The position numbers and the translations under genes were made by a program. Of a stretch of DNA of 64,000 bases, positions 54,997 through 63,008 are shown in pieces. The DNA lies in contig NZ_CP051240.1 in the NCBI RefSeq assembly GCF_017794965.1, forward strand, positions 3,596,001 through 3,660,000. The letters run 5' to 3'. Within the stretch, counting starts at the first letter, position 1. Each line of letters begins with the position of its first letter. The notes under the pieces were generated by a model. The model was not told the origin of the DNA. It saw only the letters and a list, made by a program, of their open reading frames with translations, and did no database searches. The stretch is from Alcanivorax sp. (lineage in GTDB: Bacteria; Pseudomonadota; Gammaproteobacteria; Pseudomonadales; Alcanivoracaceae).

Positions 54997-55092
54997 AGCT
55001 ACGAGCTACGAGTTTCGAGCTGCGAAAACCTGGCCGGAGTGGTTTGAAGGTTTTGTTTTTCGAAACCCATTTCTCGCAACTCGCAACTTTCT
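54997..55092. repeat. Heptad-arm repeat element H
   Basis: The left arm is AGCTACG, AGCTACG, AGTTTCG, AGCTGCG. The right arm is TTCTCGC, AACTCGC, AACTTTC. The inner part AAACCTGGCCGGAGTGGTTT recurs in element I and in part at 16350-16390. Confidence 0.6.
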
Positions 55093-55193
55093 CTTCGCCA
55101 GCAGGCTGGCGATTCGCTGCGCCCACCCCTTCGGGGCCGCACTGCGTGCGTTACTCCGCTGCGCTACGTTCCTGCGGGTGGTTTGTAGTCACT

Positions 55194-55326
55194 GTAGGAG
55201 TTCCACTTGAGGGACGAACCGCGCGAAGCGCGGAATTGAGCGAAGGGCAATCCGGGCCTATACCGTACCGAAATTTCTGCAATCGTACGGTTTCATTCAC
55301 CGTAGGAGCCAGCCCGCTGGCGATCC
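55194..55326. repeat. REP units upstream of the antiporter gene
   Basis: REP-like sequences begin at 55194 (TGTAGGAGTTCCACTTGAGG) and at 55301 (CGTAGGAGCCAGCCCGCTGG). Another inverted unit, CGCCCCTCAAGCGGGGCTCC, lies at 55462. There is no gene in the 571-bp spacer. Confidence 0.65.
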
Positions 55327-55330
55327 TTGT

Positions 55331-55435
55331 GAGTAACGAGAAGTGAGTGACGAGTTTCGAGTTACGAAAACCTGGCCCGGAGTGGTTTGAGGGTTTTGCC
55401 TTTCGAAACTCGCTTCTCGAAACTCGGAACTTTCT
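55331..55435. repeat. Heptad-arm repeat element I
   Basis: The left arm is GAGTAAC, GAGAAGT, GAGTGAC, GAGTTTC, GAGTTAC. The right arm is CGAAACT, CGCTTCT, CGAAACT, CGGAACT. The core resembles that of element H. Confidence 0.6.
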
Positions 55436-55561
55436 CCCCTCTTTCCTTGCTGCGCCTGGTTCGCCCCTCAAGCGGGGCTCCTACAGAATACGGTGGTGTT
55501 GCTACCGTCATGGCGCTGAAATCCCTACACTGGGCTGATCACTGATTGATCAGGACCCAGC

Positions 55562-56896
55562 ATGACTCCATCCGCTCCGACTCCCCGTGCCTGGCCGCTT
55601 CTTCCATTGCTGTTCTTTCTCGCCGTGTTCCTCGGCAGTGGCTTGTACTACACCTCCACCGATACCGAGTTTGCGTTCTACCAGATCAAGGCGCCGGTGG
55701 TGGCCATGGTGGCGATTGTGCTGGCCATGCTGTTCGCCCGCTTCGCCGGGCAGCGGCTTGAGCGGAGTGTGGAGCGGCTGCTGTCGGGCATTGGCCACCC
55801 CAACATCATTCTCATGTGCCTGGTGTTCCTGCTGGCCGGTGCCTTTGCCAGTGTCAGTGACAGCATTGGCAGTGTGGACGCGACGGTGCAGTTGGGGCTG
55901 CGCATCATTCCGGCTGACTGGGTGCTGCCGGCCCTGTTCCTGATTTCCGCTTTCATTGCCACGGCCATGGGCACCTCCATGGGGACCATCGCGGCCACCG
56001 CCCCCATTGCGGTGGGCTTTGCGTCTGCCACCGGCTTGTCCCTGCCCATGGCACTGGGTGCGGTGGTGGGTGGCGCCATGTTCGGTGACAACCTGTCGAT
56101 GATTTCCGATACCACGATTGCGGCTACGCGCAGCCAGGGCGTATCCCTGAAGGATAAGTTCCGGGTGAATATCTGGATCGCCCTGCCGGCGGCCCTGCTG
56201 ACCCTGGTGGTGTTGGTGATGGTGAGCGGTGGCGAACATACGGTGGAGCACAAGCCCTTCGAGTTTGTGCGGGTGGTGCCCTACCTGCTGGTGTTCGGGC
56301 TGGCCCTGAGTGGCCTCAATGTGCTGGCGGTGCTGATCATCGGCATTCTGGTGGCGGGTGTGACCGGCATGGTGGTGCAGCCAGAGTATGGTCTTGCGGA
56401 GATAAACGGTGCTACCTGGAAAGGCTTCGAGGGCATGTTCGAGATCATGCTGTTGTCCATGTTGATCGGTGGTCTGTCGCAACTGATGACCGATCAGGGT
56501 GGCACCCGCTGGGTAATCGAGCGGATTCACGGGCTGACAAGATTACTGAAGCTGCCGCTGCAAAAGGCAGGGGAAGTGGGCATTGCCTTGTTGGTGGTGT
56601 TCGCCAACGTGTTCGTGGCCAACAACACCGTGGCCATCGTGCTGACCGGTGACATGGCCCGCGACATTGCTGACGACCATGATGTGGACCTGCGTCGTTC
56701 GGCCAGTCTGCTGGATATTTTTTCCTGTGTGGTGCAGGGGCTGATTCCCTACGGCGCACAGGTATTGTTGGCTTGCTCCATTGCGTCGATCTCCCCGTTG
56801 GCGCTGATCGGCAGCATACATTACTGCTGGGTGCTGGCGGCCGCCGGTGTGGTAGCCATTCTCCTGGGGCGGCCAAGGCTGAAGGCTGCGCCCTGA
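55562..56896 (+). CDS. Na+/H+ antiporter, NhaC family
   Basis: This inner-membrane transporter has 444 residues and about 11-12 hydrophobic segments. Features of the NhaC/ion-transporter superfamily are FISAFIATAMGTSMGTIAAT, VVGGAMFGDNLSMISDTTIA and FANVFVANNTVAIVLTGDMA. It probably exchanges sodium, or an organic anion-coupled ion, for protons, useful in sea water. AGGA precedes the ATG. Related transporters of amino or organic acids share this fold, so the substrate is uncertain. Confidence 0.85.
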   Translation: MTPSAPTPRAWPLLPLLFFLAVFLGSGLYYTSTDTEFAFYQIKAPVVAMVAIVLAMLFARFAGQRLERSVERLLSGIGHPNIILMCLVFLLAGAFASVSDSIGSVDATVQLGLRIIPADWVLPALFLISAFIATAMGTSMGTIAATAPIAVGFASATGLSLPMALGAVVGGAMFGDNLSMISDTTIAATRSQGVSLKDKFRVNIWIALPAALLTLVVLVMVSGGEHTVEHKPFEFVRVVPYLLVFGLALSGLNVLAVLIIGILVAGVTGMVVQPEYGLAEINGATWKGFEGMFEIMLLSMLIGGLSQLMTDQGGTRWVIERIHGLTRLLKLPLQKAGEVGIALLVVFANVFVANNTVAIVLTGDMARDIADDHDVDLRRSASLLDIFSCVVQGLIPYGAQVLLACSIASISPLALIGSIHYCWVLAAAGVVAILLGRPRLKAAP

Positions 56897-56997
56897 CAGC
56901 GGTAATCTCCTACACACAACGGCCTTGAAGGCCTACAGGCGCATGCCCCAGGTTCTGTCAGAGTCCATGCTTCACTGACAGCGCCAGGGAGGTGCGC

Positions 56998-57876
56998 ATG
57001 GTCTGGTTATATCGTTTCAGTTACCGGTTGCTGCTGTTCCTGGTGATGGTGTCACTGGCCGCCACTGCCGTCGCTGGCCAGGGGGATATGCAGCTGGCCG
57101 GCACCTGGCGCCCAGGCATGGACTTGCAGGGTTATTGGGTCAGCGAGAAGCTGGACGGAGTGCGGGCCCGCTGGGATGGTCAGGCGCTCTACAGCCGAGG
57201 TGGTTATCCCATTGCCGTACCGGACTGGTTCACCCGGGGCTTTCCCGCGCAGCCGCTGGACGGCGAACTGTGGATGGGGCGGGGCCGGTTCAGTCAGGTA
57301 GCGGCGGCGGTACGGCGGCTTGAACCGGTGATGACAGAGTGGCGGCAAATACGTTTCATGGTCTTTGATCTGCCCGCCAGCCAGGCGCCATTCCGGGACA
57401 GGGTGGCGCAGATGCGTGACCTGGTAGCCGGCAGTGGGGCCTACACGCTGGCGATGATTGAGCAGCAACCGGCGACCACCGAGCAGGCGCTCATGGTTCA
57501 CCTGGACAAGGTGATTGCCCGGGGCGGTGAAGGTCTGATGCTCCACCATGGTGACAGCCTCTATCATGATGGTCGTAGCCAGGCCCTGCTCAAGGTGAAG
57601 ACTTGGGATGACGCTGAGGCCCGGGTGGTGGCGCACCGGGAAGGCCGGGGCAAGTATCAGGGTATGTTGGGGGCTCTGGTGGTGGAAACGCCGGAAGGTC
57701 GGCGTTTCAGGCTGGGGACCGGTTTCAGTGATGCGGAGCGAGCGGCCCCGCCGCCCATTGGCAGCCGGGTAACGTACAAGTATTACGGCCTGACCGCGAC
57801 CGGGTTGCCGCGCTTCGCCAGCTTTCTGCGAGTGCGGCCGTCGTTTGTGCCCACGCAGACTGCGGCAACCGATTAA
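56998..57876 (+). CDS. Periplasmic ATP-dependent DNA ligase (LigE type)
   Basis: From ATG at 56998 (GGGAGG upstream) it has 292 residues; GTG at 56992 is possible. A signal peptide covers residues 1-27 (cut after AVA). The adenylation lysine is Lys51 in SEKLDGVRARWDG. Later motifs are PLDGELWMGRGRF, the GGEGLMLHHGD block and LLKVKTWDDAEARVVAH. A short OB-fold follows (GSRVTYKYYGLTATGLPRFA). Size and export signal fit LigE, a minimal ligase thought to act in the periplasm, possibly during DNA uptake. No competence genes lie nearby. Confidence 0.9.
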   Translation: MVWLYRFSYRLLLFLVMVSLAATAVAGQGDMQLAGTWRPGMDLQGYWVSEKLDGVRARWDGQALYSRGGYPIAVPDWFTRGFPAQPLDGELWMGRGRFSQVAAAVRRLEPVMTEWRQIRFMVFDLPASQAPFRDRVAQMRDLVAGSGAYTLAMIEQQPATTEQALMVHLDKVIARGGEGLMLHHGDSLYHDGRSQALLKVKTWDDAEARVVAHREGRGKYQGMLGALVVETPEGRRFRLGTGFSDAERAAPPPIGSRVTYKYYGLTATGLPRFASFLRVRPSFVPTQTAATD

Positions 57877-57970
57877 ACCCGGCTTGAGCCCGGCCGGGCT
57901 TTACTGCATGGTGAGGCGTTGATGTTCGTCAAGGATCACTCGCTGACATGCACCGTATCCCGGAGGGGTT

Positions 57971-59356
57971 GTGGACCCCCTGACACCGCTTTCTTCCCTG
58001 TCCCTGGTGGCTGACAGTGACCAGGCGTTTACCCTGCGTGTCACCCTGGCCCGCCTCGCCACCCGTACCCTGGATGTGCAGTACTACATCTGGGATGACG
58101 ACACCACCGGCAAGCTGTTGATCTACCGGGTACTGGAAGCCGCCCGGCGCGGCGTGAAAGTGCGCATGCTGCTGGACCATGCCAACCAGCTGGGGCGTGA
58201 CGTGAAGTGGGCATCGCTGGATGCGCATCCCAATATCGAAGTCCGTCTGTTCAATCCCTTCCATGGTCGCTTCAAGCATTTTCACCAGTGGCTGTATCAC
58301 GCACCGTTACTCAACCACCGCATGCACAACAAGGCATGGATTGCCGATGGCGAGCGTTGTCTGGTGGGGGGGCGCAATATTTCCGATCACTATTTTGGCG
58401 TGAACCCGGCCAGCAATTTCCGTGATCTGGATTGGTATGCCAGTGGTCCCATTGCGGCGGAAACCCGCGATGCGTTTGAAACCTACTGGCAGAGCGATCT
58501 GGCCATGCCATTGAAAACCCTGCGCCGCTATCGTCCAGAGCGGGCGGAGCGCAGCTGGCAATGGCTGAGTCGCTGGCGTCGTTCGCTGAAAAATTATCCC
58601 TACCTGTTTCCCCAGCATGAACAGTTCTTTGTGGATTACCTGGCAAAGCAGGAAGCGCAGTGCGAGCAGGCACCGGCGGTGCTGTTGTTCGATAGCCCGG
58701 AGAAAGCCGCCGGGGCTACGCAGTCACTGATGGGCGACCAGCTTGCCCGGTTGCTGGATCGCGAAGACCATCGCGAATTTCTGCTTGAGGCAAGCTATTT
58801 TATTCCCGGCGATGATTTTGTGGCAGCGCTGTCCCGACTCAGAGAACGTGGAGGACGCGCTGCGGTGCTCACCAACAGCCTGGCCACCAATGATGTGATT
58901 GCGGCGCACGCTGTTTATGCGCCTTACCGGCGCGCATTGATTCGCGGCGGTGTGGAATTGCATGAGCTTCAGCCCAATGCCCACAGCATGAAACGGCAGG
59001 TGCGACTGTTCCGCGGGCGCTCCAAAGCCAGCCTGCATACCAAGGCCATGGTTCTGGATCGGCGTGAGATCTTTATTGGTTCTTTCAACATGGATCCCCG
59101 CTCCCTGCATTTGAATACCGAGATGGGCTATTACGTCGTTTCGAACTCCCTGGGCAAGCAGGTGGCAGAATTTATCGAAGAAGGCCTGTCGCCGGTAAAC
59201 AGTTACCGGTTGGAAATGGCGGGGGAGGCGCTGCGCTGGGGGGGTGTGGATAAACAGGGCAAACCCGCAATGCTGGATCATGAACCCCGAACCAGTCTGA
59301 TGCGAAGATGGCTGGCTGCTTTTCTGGCGTTGTTGCCCATTGCCCGGTTTTTTTGA
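57971..59356 (+). CDS. Phospholipase D family protein (cardiolipin synthase-like)
   Basis: The 461-residue protein has two HKD motifs: HNKAWIADGERCLVGGRN (His119, Lys121, Asp126) and LHTKAMVLDRREIFIGSFNM. SLVADSDQAFTLRVTLARLA and VQYYIWDDDTTGKLL at the N-terminus are typical of the ClsC/YmdC-like group. It may make or remodel cardiolipin. The C-terminus is hydrophobic (WLAAFLALLPIARFF), perhaps a membrane anchor. GGAGG precedes the GTG start. It is 94 bp after the ligase gene. Confidence 0.88.
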   Translation: MDPLTPLSSLSLVADSDQAFTLRVTLARLATRTLDVQYYIWDDDTTGKLLIYRVLEAARRGVKVRMLLDHANQLGRDVKWASLDAHPNIEVRLFNPFHGRFKHFHQWLYHAPLLNHRMHNKAWIADGERCLVGGRNISDHYFGVNPASNFRDLDWYASGPIAAETRDAFETYWQSDLAMPLKTLRRYRPERAERSWQWLSRWRRSLKNYPYLFPQHEQFFVDYLAKQEAQCEQAPAVLLFDSPEKAAGATQSLMGDQLARLLDREDHREFLLEASYFIPGDDFVAALSRLRERGGRAAVLTNSLATNDVIAAHAVYAPYRRALIRGGVELHELQPNAHSMKRQVRLFRGRSKASLHTKAMVLDRREIFIGSFNMDPRSLHLNTEMGYYVVSNSLGKQVAEFIEEGLSPVNSYRLEMAGEALRWGGVDKQGKPAMLDHEPRTSLMRRWLAAFLALLPIARFF

Positions 59357-59441
59357 GATGACTACGAGCTACGAGCTACGCTCGATTGGATAGAAAACCC
59401 CGGAAAAGTTACCGGGTTTTTCAGCATTTCTACGAAGCCGC

Positions 59442-59510
59442 TGTAGGAACGTAGCGTAGCGAATAACATCCCTTCCAGGGGACGAACCGAGCGACAGCGA
59501 GGAACTGAGA
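59442..59510. repeat. Degenerate REP after the phospholipase gene
   Basis: TGTAGGAACGTAGCGTAGCG and CCTTCCAGGGGACGAACCGA resemble the REP variants at 34993 and 55194. A short GAGCTAC heptad array lies at 59363-59384. There is no gene in 59357-59544. Confidence 0.5.
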
Positions 59511-59577
59511 TGCAGTTGGCACAGGCCCTTGTTATAACCCGTAGATACCGTCTCTCTCCATACCCTGCAAGCCGTCT

Positions 59578-60561
59578 CTATGCGACTTGTGGGGTATATT
59601 TCTTTTGGTGCTTGATTACCCCATAGGCGATTTGCACCAGCTTGCGCATTGCTGCCACCACAATCACTTTACCTGTCTTCCCCCTGTCTTCCATGCGCCG
59701 TCTCAGTGCCCGGATATCGGGGTTGTGGGTGCATGCTGTGACTGCTGCCATGAACAATTTTCCCCGTACGTTGGCGCGGCCACCTTTGCGGATCTTTGTC
59801 GGCTTTCTGGAGTCGCCGGATTCATTGTGCACCGGCGTAATGCCCAGGAAGGCGGCACATTGCTTGGCTGACCGGAAGTCCCGACTGTGTATTAGCGACA
59901 GCAGCTCTCGGGACATCACATCGCCTACCGCAGTGATGCTCTCCAGCAGTGAGCGGTCCTGTTTCAGTTCAGGATGGCCATCAATGTGGTCATCGATGTC
60001 CTTTTTGAGCTTGCGGATCTCCTCATTCAGTGTCGCGATCATGTCCTGTATAGAGGCAATGACTCGCTCGCTTGACTGGTTGAATTCCGCTTTCTCAAGC
60101 CGGTTTTCTTCCCGCTGACGGTCTTTCTCCAAGGCCTCCAGACGAGCACCAAGCGCTCGTAACTGCCTGATCTCTGGCGCTTCCGGCTGCCATTTATGTA
60201 GTCGCTCATGCTTCTCTTTCACGTAGAGAGCCAGGCACAGCGAGTCGAGCTTGTCTGTCTTGCTTGAGAACCCTTCACTCTTGGCGAAGTCCCTGGTGCG
60301 CGCCGGATTGGCCACATACACCTGCAACCCAGCTTCATGGAGTGCGTAGGTCAGGTTCTCGTGATAAATACAGGTGGCTTCCAGCACCACATGAATCTCG
60401 GACGGCTCAGCACCGGTCTGCTTGAGCAGCCACTGCGCAACCTCGTGCTCCTTCCCGCGCCGATTCTGGAAAACCCGTGTTTTTACCTTCCGGGGATTGG
60501 CCTGGCGCAGCCAAAGTGTATCGAGGCTCTTTTTGCTGACATCAATTCCAACGAAGTGCAT
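59578..60561 (-). CDS. IS110 family transposase (IS no. 3)
   Basis: From ATG at 60561 the product has 327 residues; ATG at 60594 adds 11. The family start MHFVGIDVSKKSLDTLW favours the shorter form. Acidic residues are in VGIDVSKK, VVLEATCIYHENL (with Cys where Gly is usual) and KTDKLDSLCLALYV. A helical linker EKDRQREENRLEKAEF follows. The Transposase_20 part holds SITAVGDVMSRELLSL and IRKGGRANVRGKLFMAAVTA. It appears intact. Confidence 0.92.
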   Translation of the reverse strand: MHFVGIDVSKKSLDTLWLRQANPRKVKTRVFQNRRGKEHEVAQWLLKQTGAEPSEIHVVLEATCIYHENLTYALHEAGLQVYVANPARTRDFAKSEGFSSKTDKLDSLCLALYVKEKHERLHKWQPEAPEIRQLRALGARLEALEKDRQREENRLEKAEFNQSSERVIASIQDMIATLNEEIRKLKKDIDDHIDGHPELKQDRSLLESITAVGDVMSRELLSLIHSRDFRSAKQCAAFLGITPVHNESGDSRKPTKIRKGGRANVRGKLFMAAVTACTHNPDIRALRRRMEDRGKTGKVIVVAAMRKLVQIAYGVIKHQKKYTPQVA

Positions 60562-60747
60562 CTCTCGTGTCTTCCCTTGCTTATACGGCTTCATCCCGCG
60601 GAGGGGAGAGCCCGGATACCGTTCAGATTTAAGAGAATGGGTCGGAGCCAGGATCTACGTCACAGGGTCTATGCCCTCAGGAGCTTGTCAGGCTTTAACC
60701 CGACCCGTGAGTGCTGGTAGCTAATCAGCACTCGTGGAGAGATACAA
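60562..60747 (-). ncRNA. Candidate IS110 bridge RNA region (IS no. 3)
   Basis: This noncoding stretch on the 5' side of the transposase gene contains CAGGAGCTTGTCAGG at 60678-60692, close to the right target half AGGAGCTTGCCTG. On the minus strand it has ACGTAGATCC (complement of 60651-60660), close to the left junction CCGTAGATACC. RNA ends are not visible. Confidence 0.4.
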
Positions 60748-61005
60748 GGAGCTTGCCTGCAAGCGATCTGTGCCCAAGCGAGGTAAGGATTCCAGAAACC
60801 TCCCTGGAGCTGTAGGAGCGGTCGTTCGACCGCGAACCGAGCGATAGCGAGGCAATCGGTTATGCCCATTGCGTTACTATCAGGATGCTCGGTGTTGCTA
60901 TGTTCTCATCCAGGGTGGTTCGGCCAATATGTTGGCGCAAATGAAAAGGCCTCCTTGCAGTCGCCTCGCTGCGCTCGGTTCGCGGTCGAACGACCGCTCC
61001 TACGG
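60748..61005. repeat. REP cluster right of IS no. 3
   Basis: This contains the REP body split by the IS (60748), with an AAGCGAGGTAAGGATTCCAG extension; TGTAGGAGCGGTCGTTCGAC at 60811; and an inverted unit GGTCGAACGACCGCTCCTAC at 60983. No gene is seen between the IS and the thioesterase. Confidence 0.7.
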
Positions 61006-61139
61006 GGGCCGTTACGTCCGGGGTGTATGTGGATGAACCTGATCATTCCCAATGGGTTGTGATATGAAGGATGATCCGTATTGAATTCCACGCAGGCTGA
61101 ATAGTTAAAAGATTTTCAAAAAACTGAACAGGACAATCA

Positions 61140-61580
61140 ATGACAACGCCCTTCTGCTTTCGTTTCCGCGTGCGTTACAACGAATGTGATGCCCAGCAAG
61201 TGGTATTCAATGCCCGCTATGGGGATTATGTGGACATCGCCATGACGGAATTTTTCCGGGCGTTGGGGTGTGACTACAACAGCATTCTTGAGCAGGGGCT
61301 GGATAACCAGGTGGTGAAGCTGACCACCGAATGGCAATCGTCTGCGCGTTTTGATGATGTGCTGGAGGTGTTCGTTTCCGCTATACACATCGGCAACACC
61401 TCCTTTACGCTTCAGGCGGACATACGACATGCCGATGAAGCGCGAGCCATTGCGGTATCGCAAGCCGTTTACGTGATGATGACCACAGAACCGTTTGAAA
61501 AAACCCCCGTGCCGGACTGGCTTCGTGAGAAGCTGCAGACCGGCGCACCGGGGAAGATTATTGATCAGAGCGGGCGATAG
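61140..61580 (+). CDS. Acyl-CoA thioesterase (4HBT/YbgC-like hotdog protein)
   Basis: The 146-residue single-hotdog protein probably hydrolyses acyl-CoA in the cytoplasm. The signature FRFRVRYNECDAQQVVFNAR contains the catalytic Asp; GDYVDIAMTEFFRALG follows. AGGA precedes the ATG. Chain-length preference is unknown. It lies between IS no. 3 with its REPs and a divergent oxidoreductase gene. Confidence 0.88.
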   Translation: MTTPFCFRFRVRYNECDAQQVVFNARYGDYVDIAMTEFFRALGCDYNSILEQGLDNQVVKLTTEWQSSARFDDVLEVFVSAIHIGNTSFTLQADIRHADEARAIAVSQAVYVMMTTEPFEKTPVPDWLREKLQTGAPGKIIDQSGR

Positions 61581-61583
61581 AAA

Positions 61584-61737
61584 CAGCTACAAGCAACGAG
61601 GTACAAACGACAAGGCGCGGTCAGGGTTTTTGCGTTTTGACATTCCGCACCCGCGTCCAACCGTTAAGCGCGGGTGAAGCATAACAGCAATAACCTATCA
61701 TCCGTCCCGTTGTGGCTTGAGGCTTGCAGCTTGCGAT
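61584..61737. repeat. Degenerate heptad-arm element E
   Basis: Arms of CAAGCAA/CAGCTAC-type and CTTGAGG/CTTGCAG-type units surround a core CCGCACCCGCGTCCAACCGT that resembles the core of copies B, C and D. Confidence 0.45.
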
Positions 61738-61745
61738 TTTCAAAC

Positions 61746-62726
61746 TCAGTCGCTGGCTACTTCCAGTACCACCTTGCCTTTGGCGGTGCGTGAGGTCAGC
61801 GCCGCCAGGGCTTGCTCATACTCCTCGAACTTGAACACCTGGCTGATGCGCGGTTTGATCTTGCCCTGGGCGAACAGCTGGAACAGTTCCATGATGTTCT
61901 GCATGTTGGCTTGTGGCTCCTGCTGGGTGAAAGCGCCCCAGAATACGCCGACGATGGAGCAGCCTTTCAGCAGCGCCAGGTTGGCGGGAATTTTGGGGAT
62001 GTCGCCGGCAGCGAAGCCGACGATCAGCAGGCGGCCGTTCCAGGCCATGTTGCGTAGCGCCGCTTCGGTGAACTTGTCGCCCACCGGGTCGTAGATTACG
62101 TCCACGCCTTTCGGGTAACGCTGCTTGAGGGCGTCCTTGAGGTCTTCTTCGGCATAGTTGATCAGGTCATCGGCGCCAGCGTCTTTGGCCACGGCCAGTT
62201 TCTCTTCACTGCTGGCGGCGGCAATGACGGTGGCGCCCATGGCCTTGCCCAGTTCGACTGCAGCCAGACCCACCCCGCCACTGGCACCCAGTACCAACAA
62301 GGTTTCCCCGGGCTGGATGTTGGCCCGTTGCTTGAGGGCGTGATAGCTGGTGCCGTAAACCATGGAGAAGGCGGCAGCAGTGTTGTCGTCCATGCCGTCC
62401 GGTACCGGAATCAGATTGCTTTCCGGGGCCACAATTTCTTCGGCAAAGGCGCCATAGCCGGTGAGCCCCATGACCCGCTGGCCGGGTTGGTAGCGCTTCA
62501 CGCCTTCACCTACAGCAATCACTTCGCCGGCCATTTCGCCGCCGGGGGAGAACGGCAGTTCTGGCTTGATCTGGTACTTGCCCTCGATGATCAGGGTGTC
62601 CGGAAAGTTCAGCCCTGCGGCTTTCACCTTGATCTTCACCTGGCCCTTGCCCGGTTCAGGGGAAGCAATGTCTTCAATTGCCAGCTTGTCCGCCGGACCC
62701 AGTTCCTTGCACAAAATCGCACGCAT
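61746..62726 (-). CDS. NADPH:quinone oxidoreductase family protein
   Basis: This is a zinc-free medium-chain dehydrogenase/reductase of 326 residues. The cofactor motif is VLGASGGVGLAAVELGKAMG. SPGGEMAGEVIAVGEGVKRY and GVDVIYDPVGDKFTEAALRN are typical of quinone oxidoreductases and related enoyl reductases, and zinc-binding cysteines are absent. It should reduce quinones or other unsaturated carbonyls with NADPH. GGGAGA precedes the ATG. It is transcribed toward the thioesterase gene. Confidence 0.9.
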   Translation of the reverse strand: MRAILCKELGPADKLAIEDIASPEPGKGQVKIKVKAAGLNFPDTLIIEGKYQIKPELPFSPGGEMAGEVIAVGEGVKRYQPGQRVMGLTGYGAFAEEIVAPESNLIPVPDGMDDNTAAAFSMVYGTSYHALKQRANIQPGETLLVLGASGGVGLAAVELGKAMGATVIAAASSEEKLAVAKDAGADDLINYAEEDLKDALKQRYPKGVDVIYDPVGDKFTEAALRNMAWNGRLLIVGFAAGDIPKIPANLALLKGCSIVGVFWGAFTQQEPQANMQNIMELFQLFAQGKIKPRISQVFKFEEYEQALAALTSRTAKGKVVLEVASD

Positions 62727-62830
62727 GCGTCGCTCTCCCGGAAATCGTTTTTATAGAAGGGGAACGCTAACGCTGATGGCGGGAATAGACAAATGCATGT
62801 GGTCGATGGGGGAGGATGAAGGGGAATAAT

Positions 62831-63004
62831 AGCTATGAGCTATGAGCTATGAGCTACGAGGTGCAAGCTACAAGCTTCAAGCTGCAACGCGGATCAGGAC
62901 GGTGGGTTTTGAAAGGCCGTGCCCGCGCTTCCCGGTAAGGGCGCGGGCACTGAGGCGCAGAACAGGAAAACCTGTCTTGCGCCTTGTAGCTTGTGGCTTG
63001 CTGC
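62831..63004. repeat. Heptad-arm inverted repeat element F
   Basis: The left arm runs AGCTATG three times, AGCTACG, and then CAAGCTA, CAAGCTT, CAAGCTG. The right arm is CTTGTAG, CTTGTGG, CTTGCTG. The core has GCCGTGCCCGCGCTTCCCGG and an inner hairpin with GCGCGGGCAC. It fills the 282-bp spacer before the penicillin acylase gene end. Confidence 0.7.
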
Positions 63005-63008
63005 TTTC

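Larger units (their letters stand above)
59545..60747 (-). mobile_element. IS110-family insertion sequence no. 3
   Basis: The left flank ends ATAACCCGTAG (59544) and the right flank begins GAGCTTGCCTGCAAGCGATC (60748). Joined, they give the REP CGTAGGAGCTTGCCTGCAAG. The element ends (ATACCGTC and GAGATACAAG) resemble those of IS no. 2. No terminal inverted repeat is visible. Confidence 0.75.
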
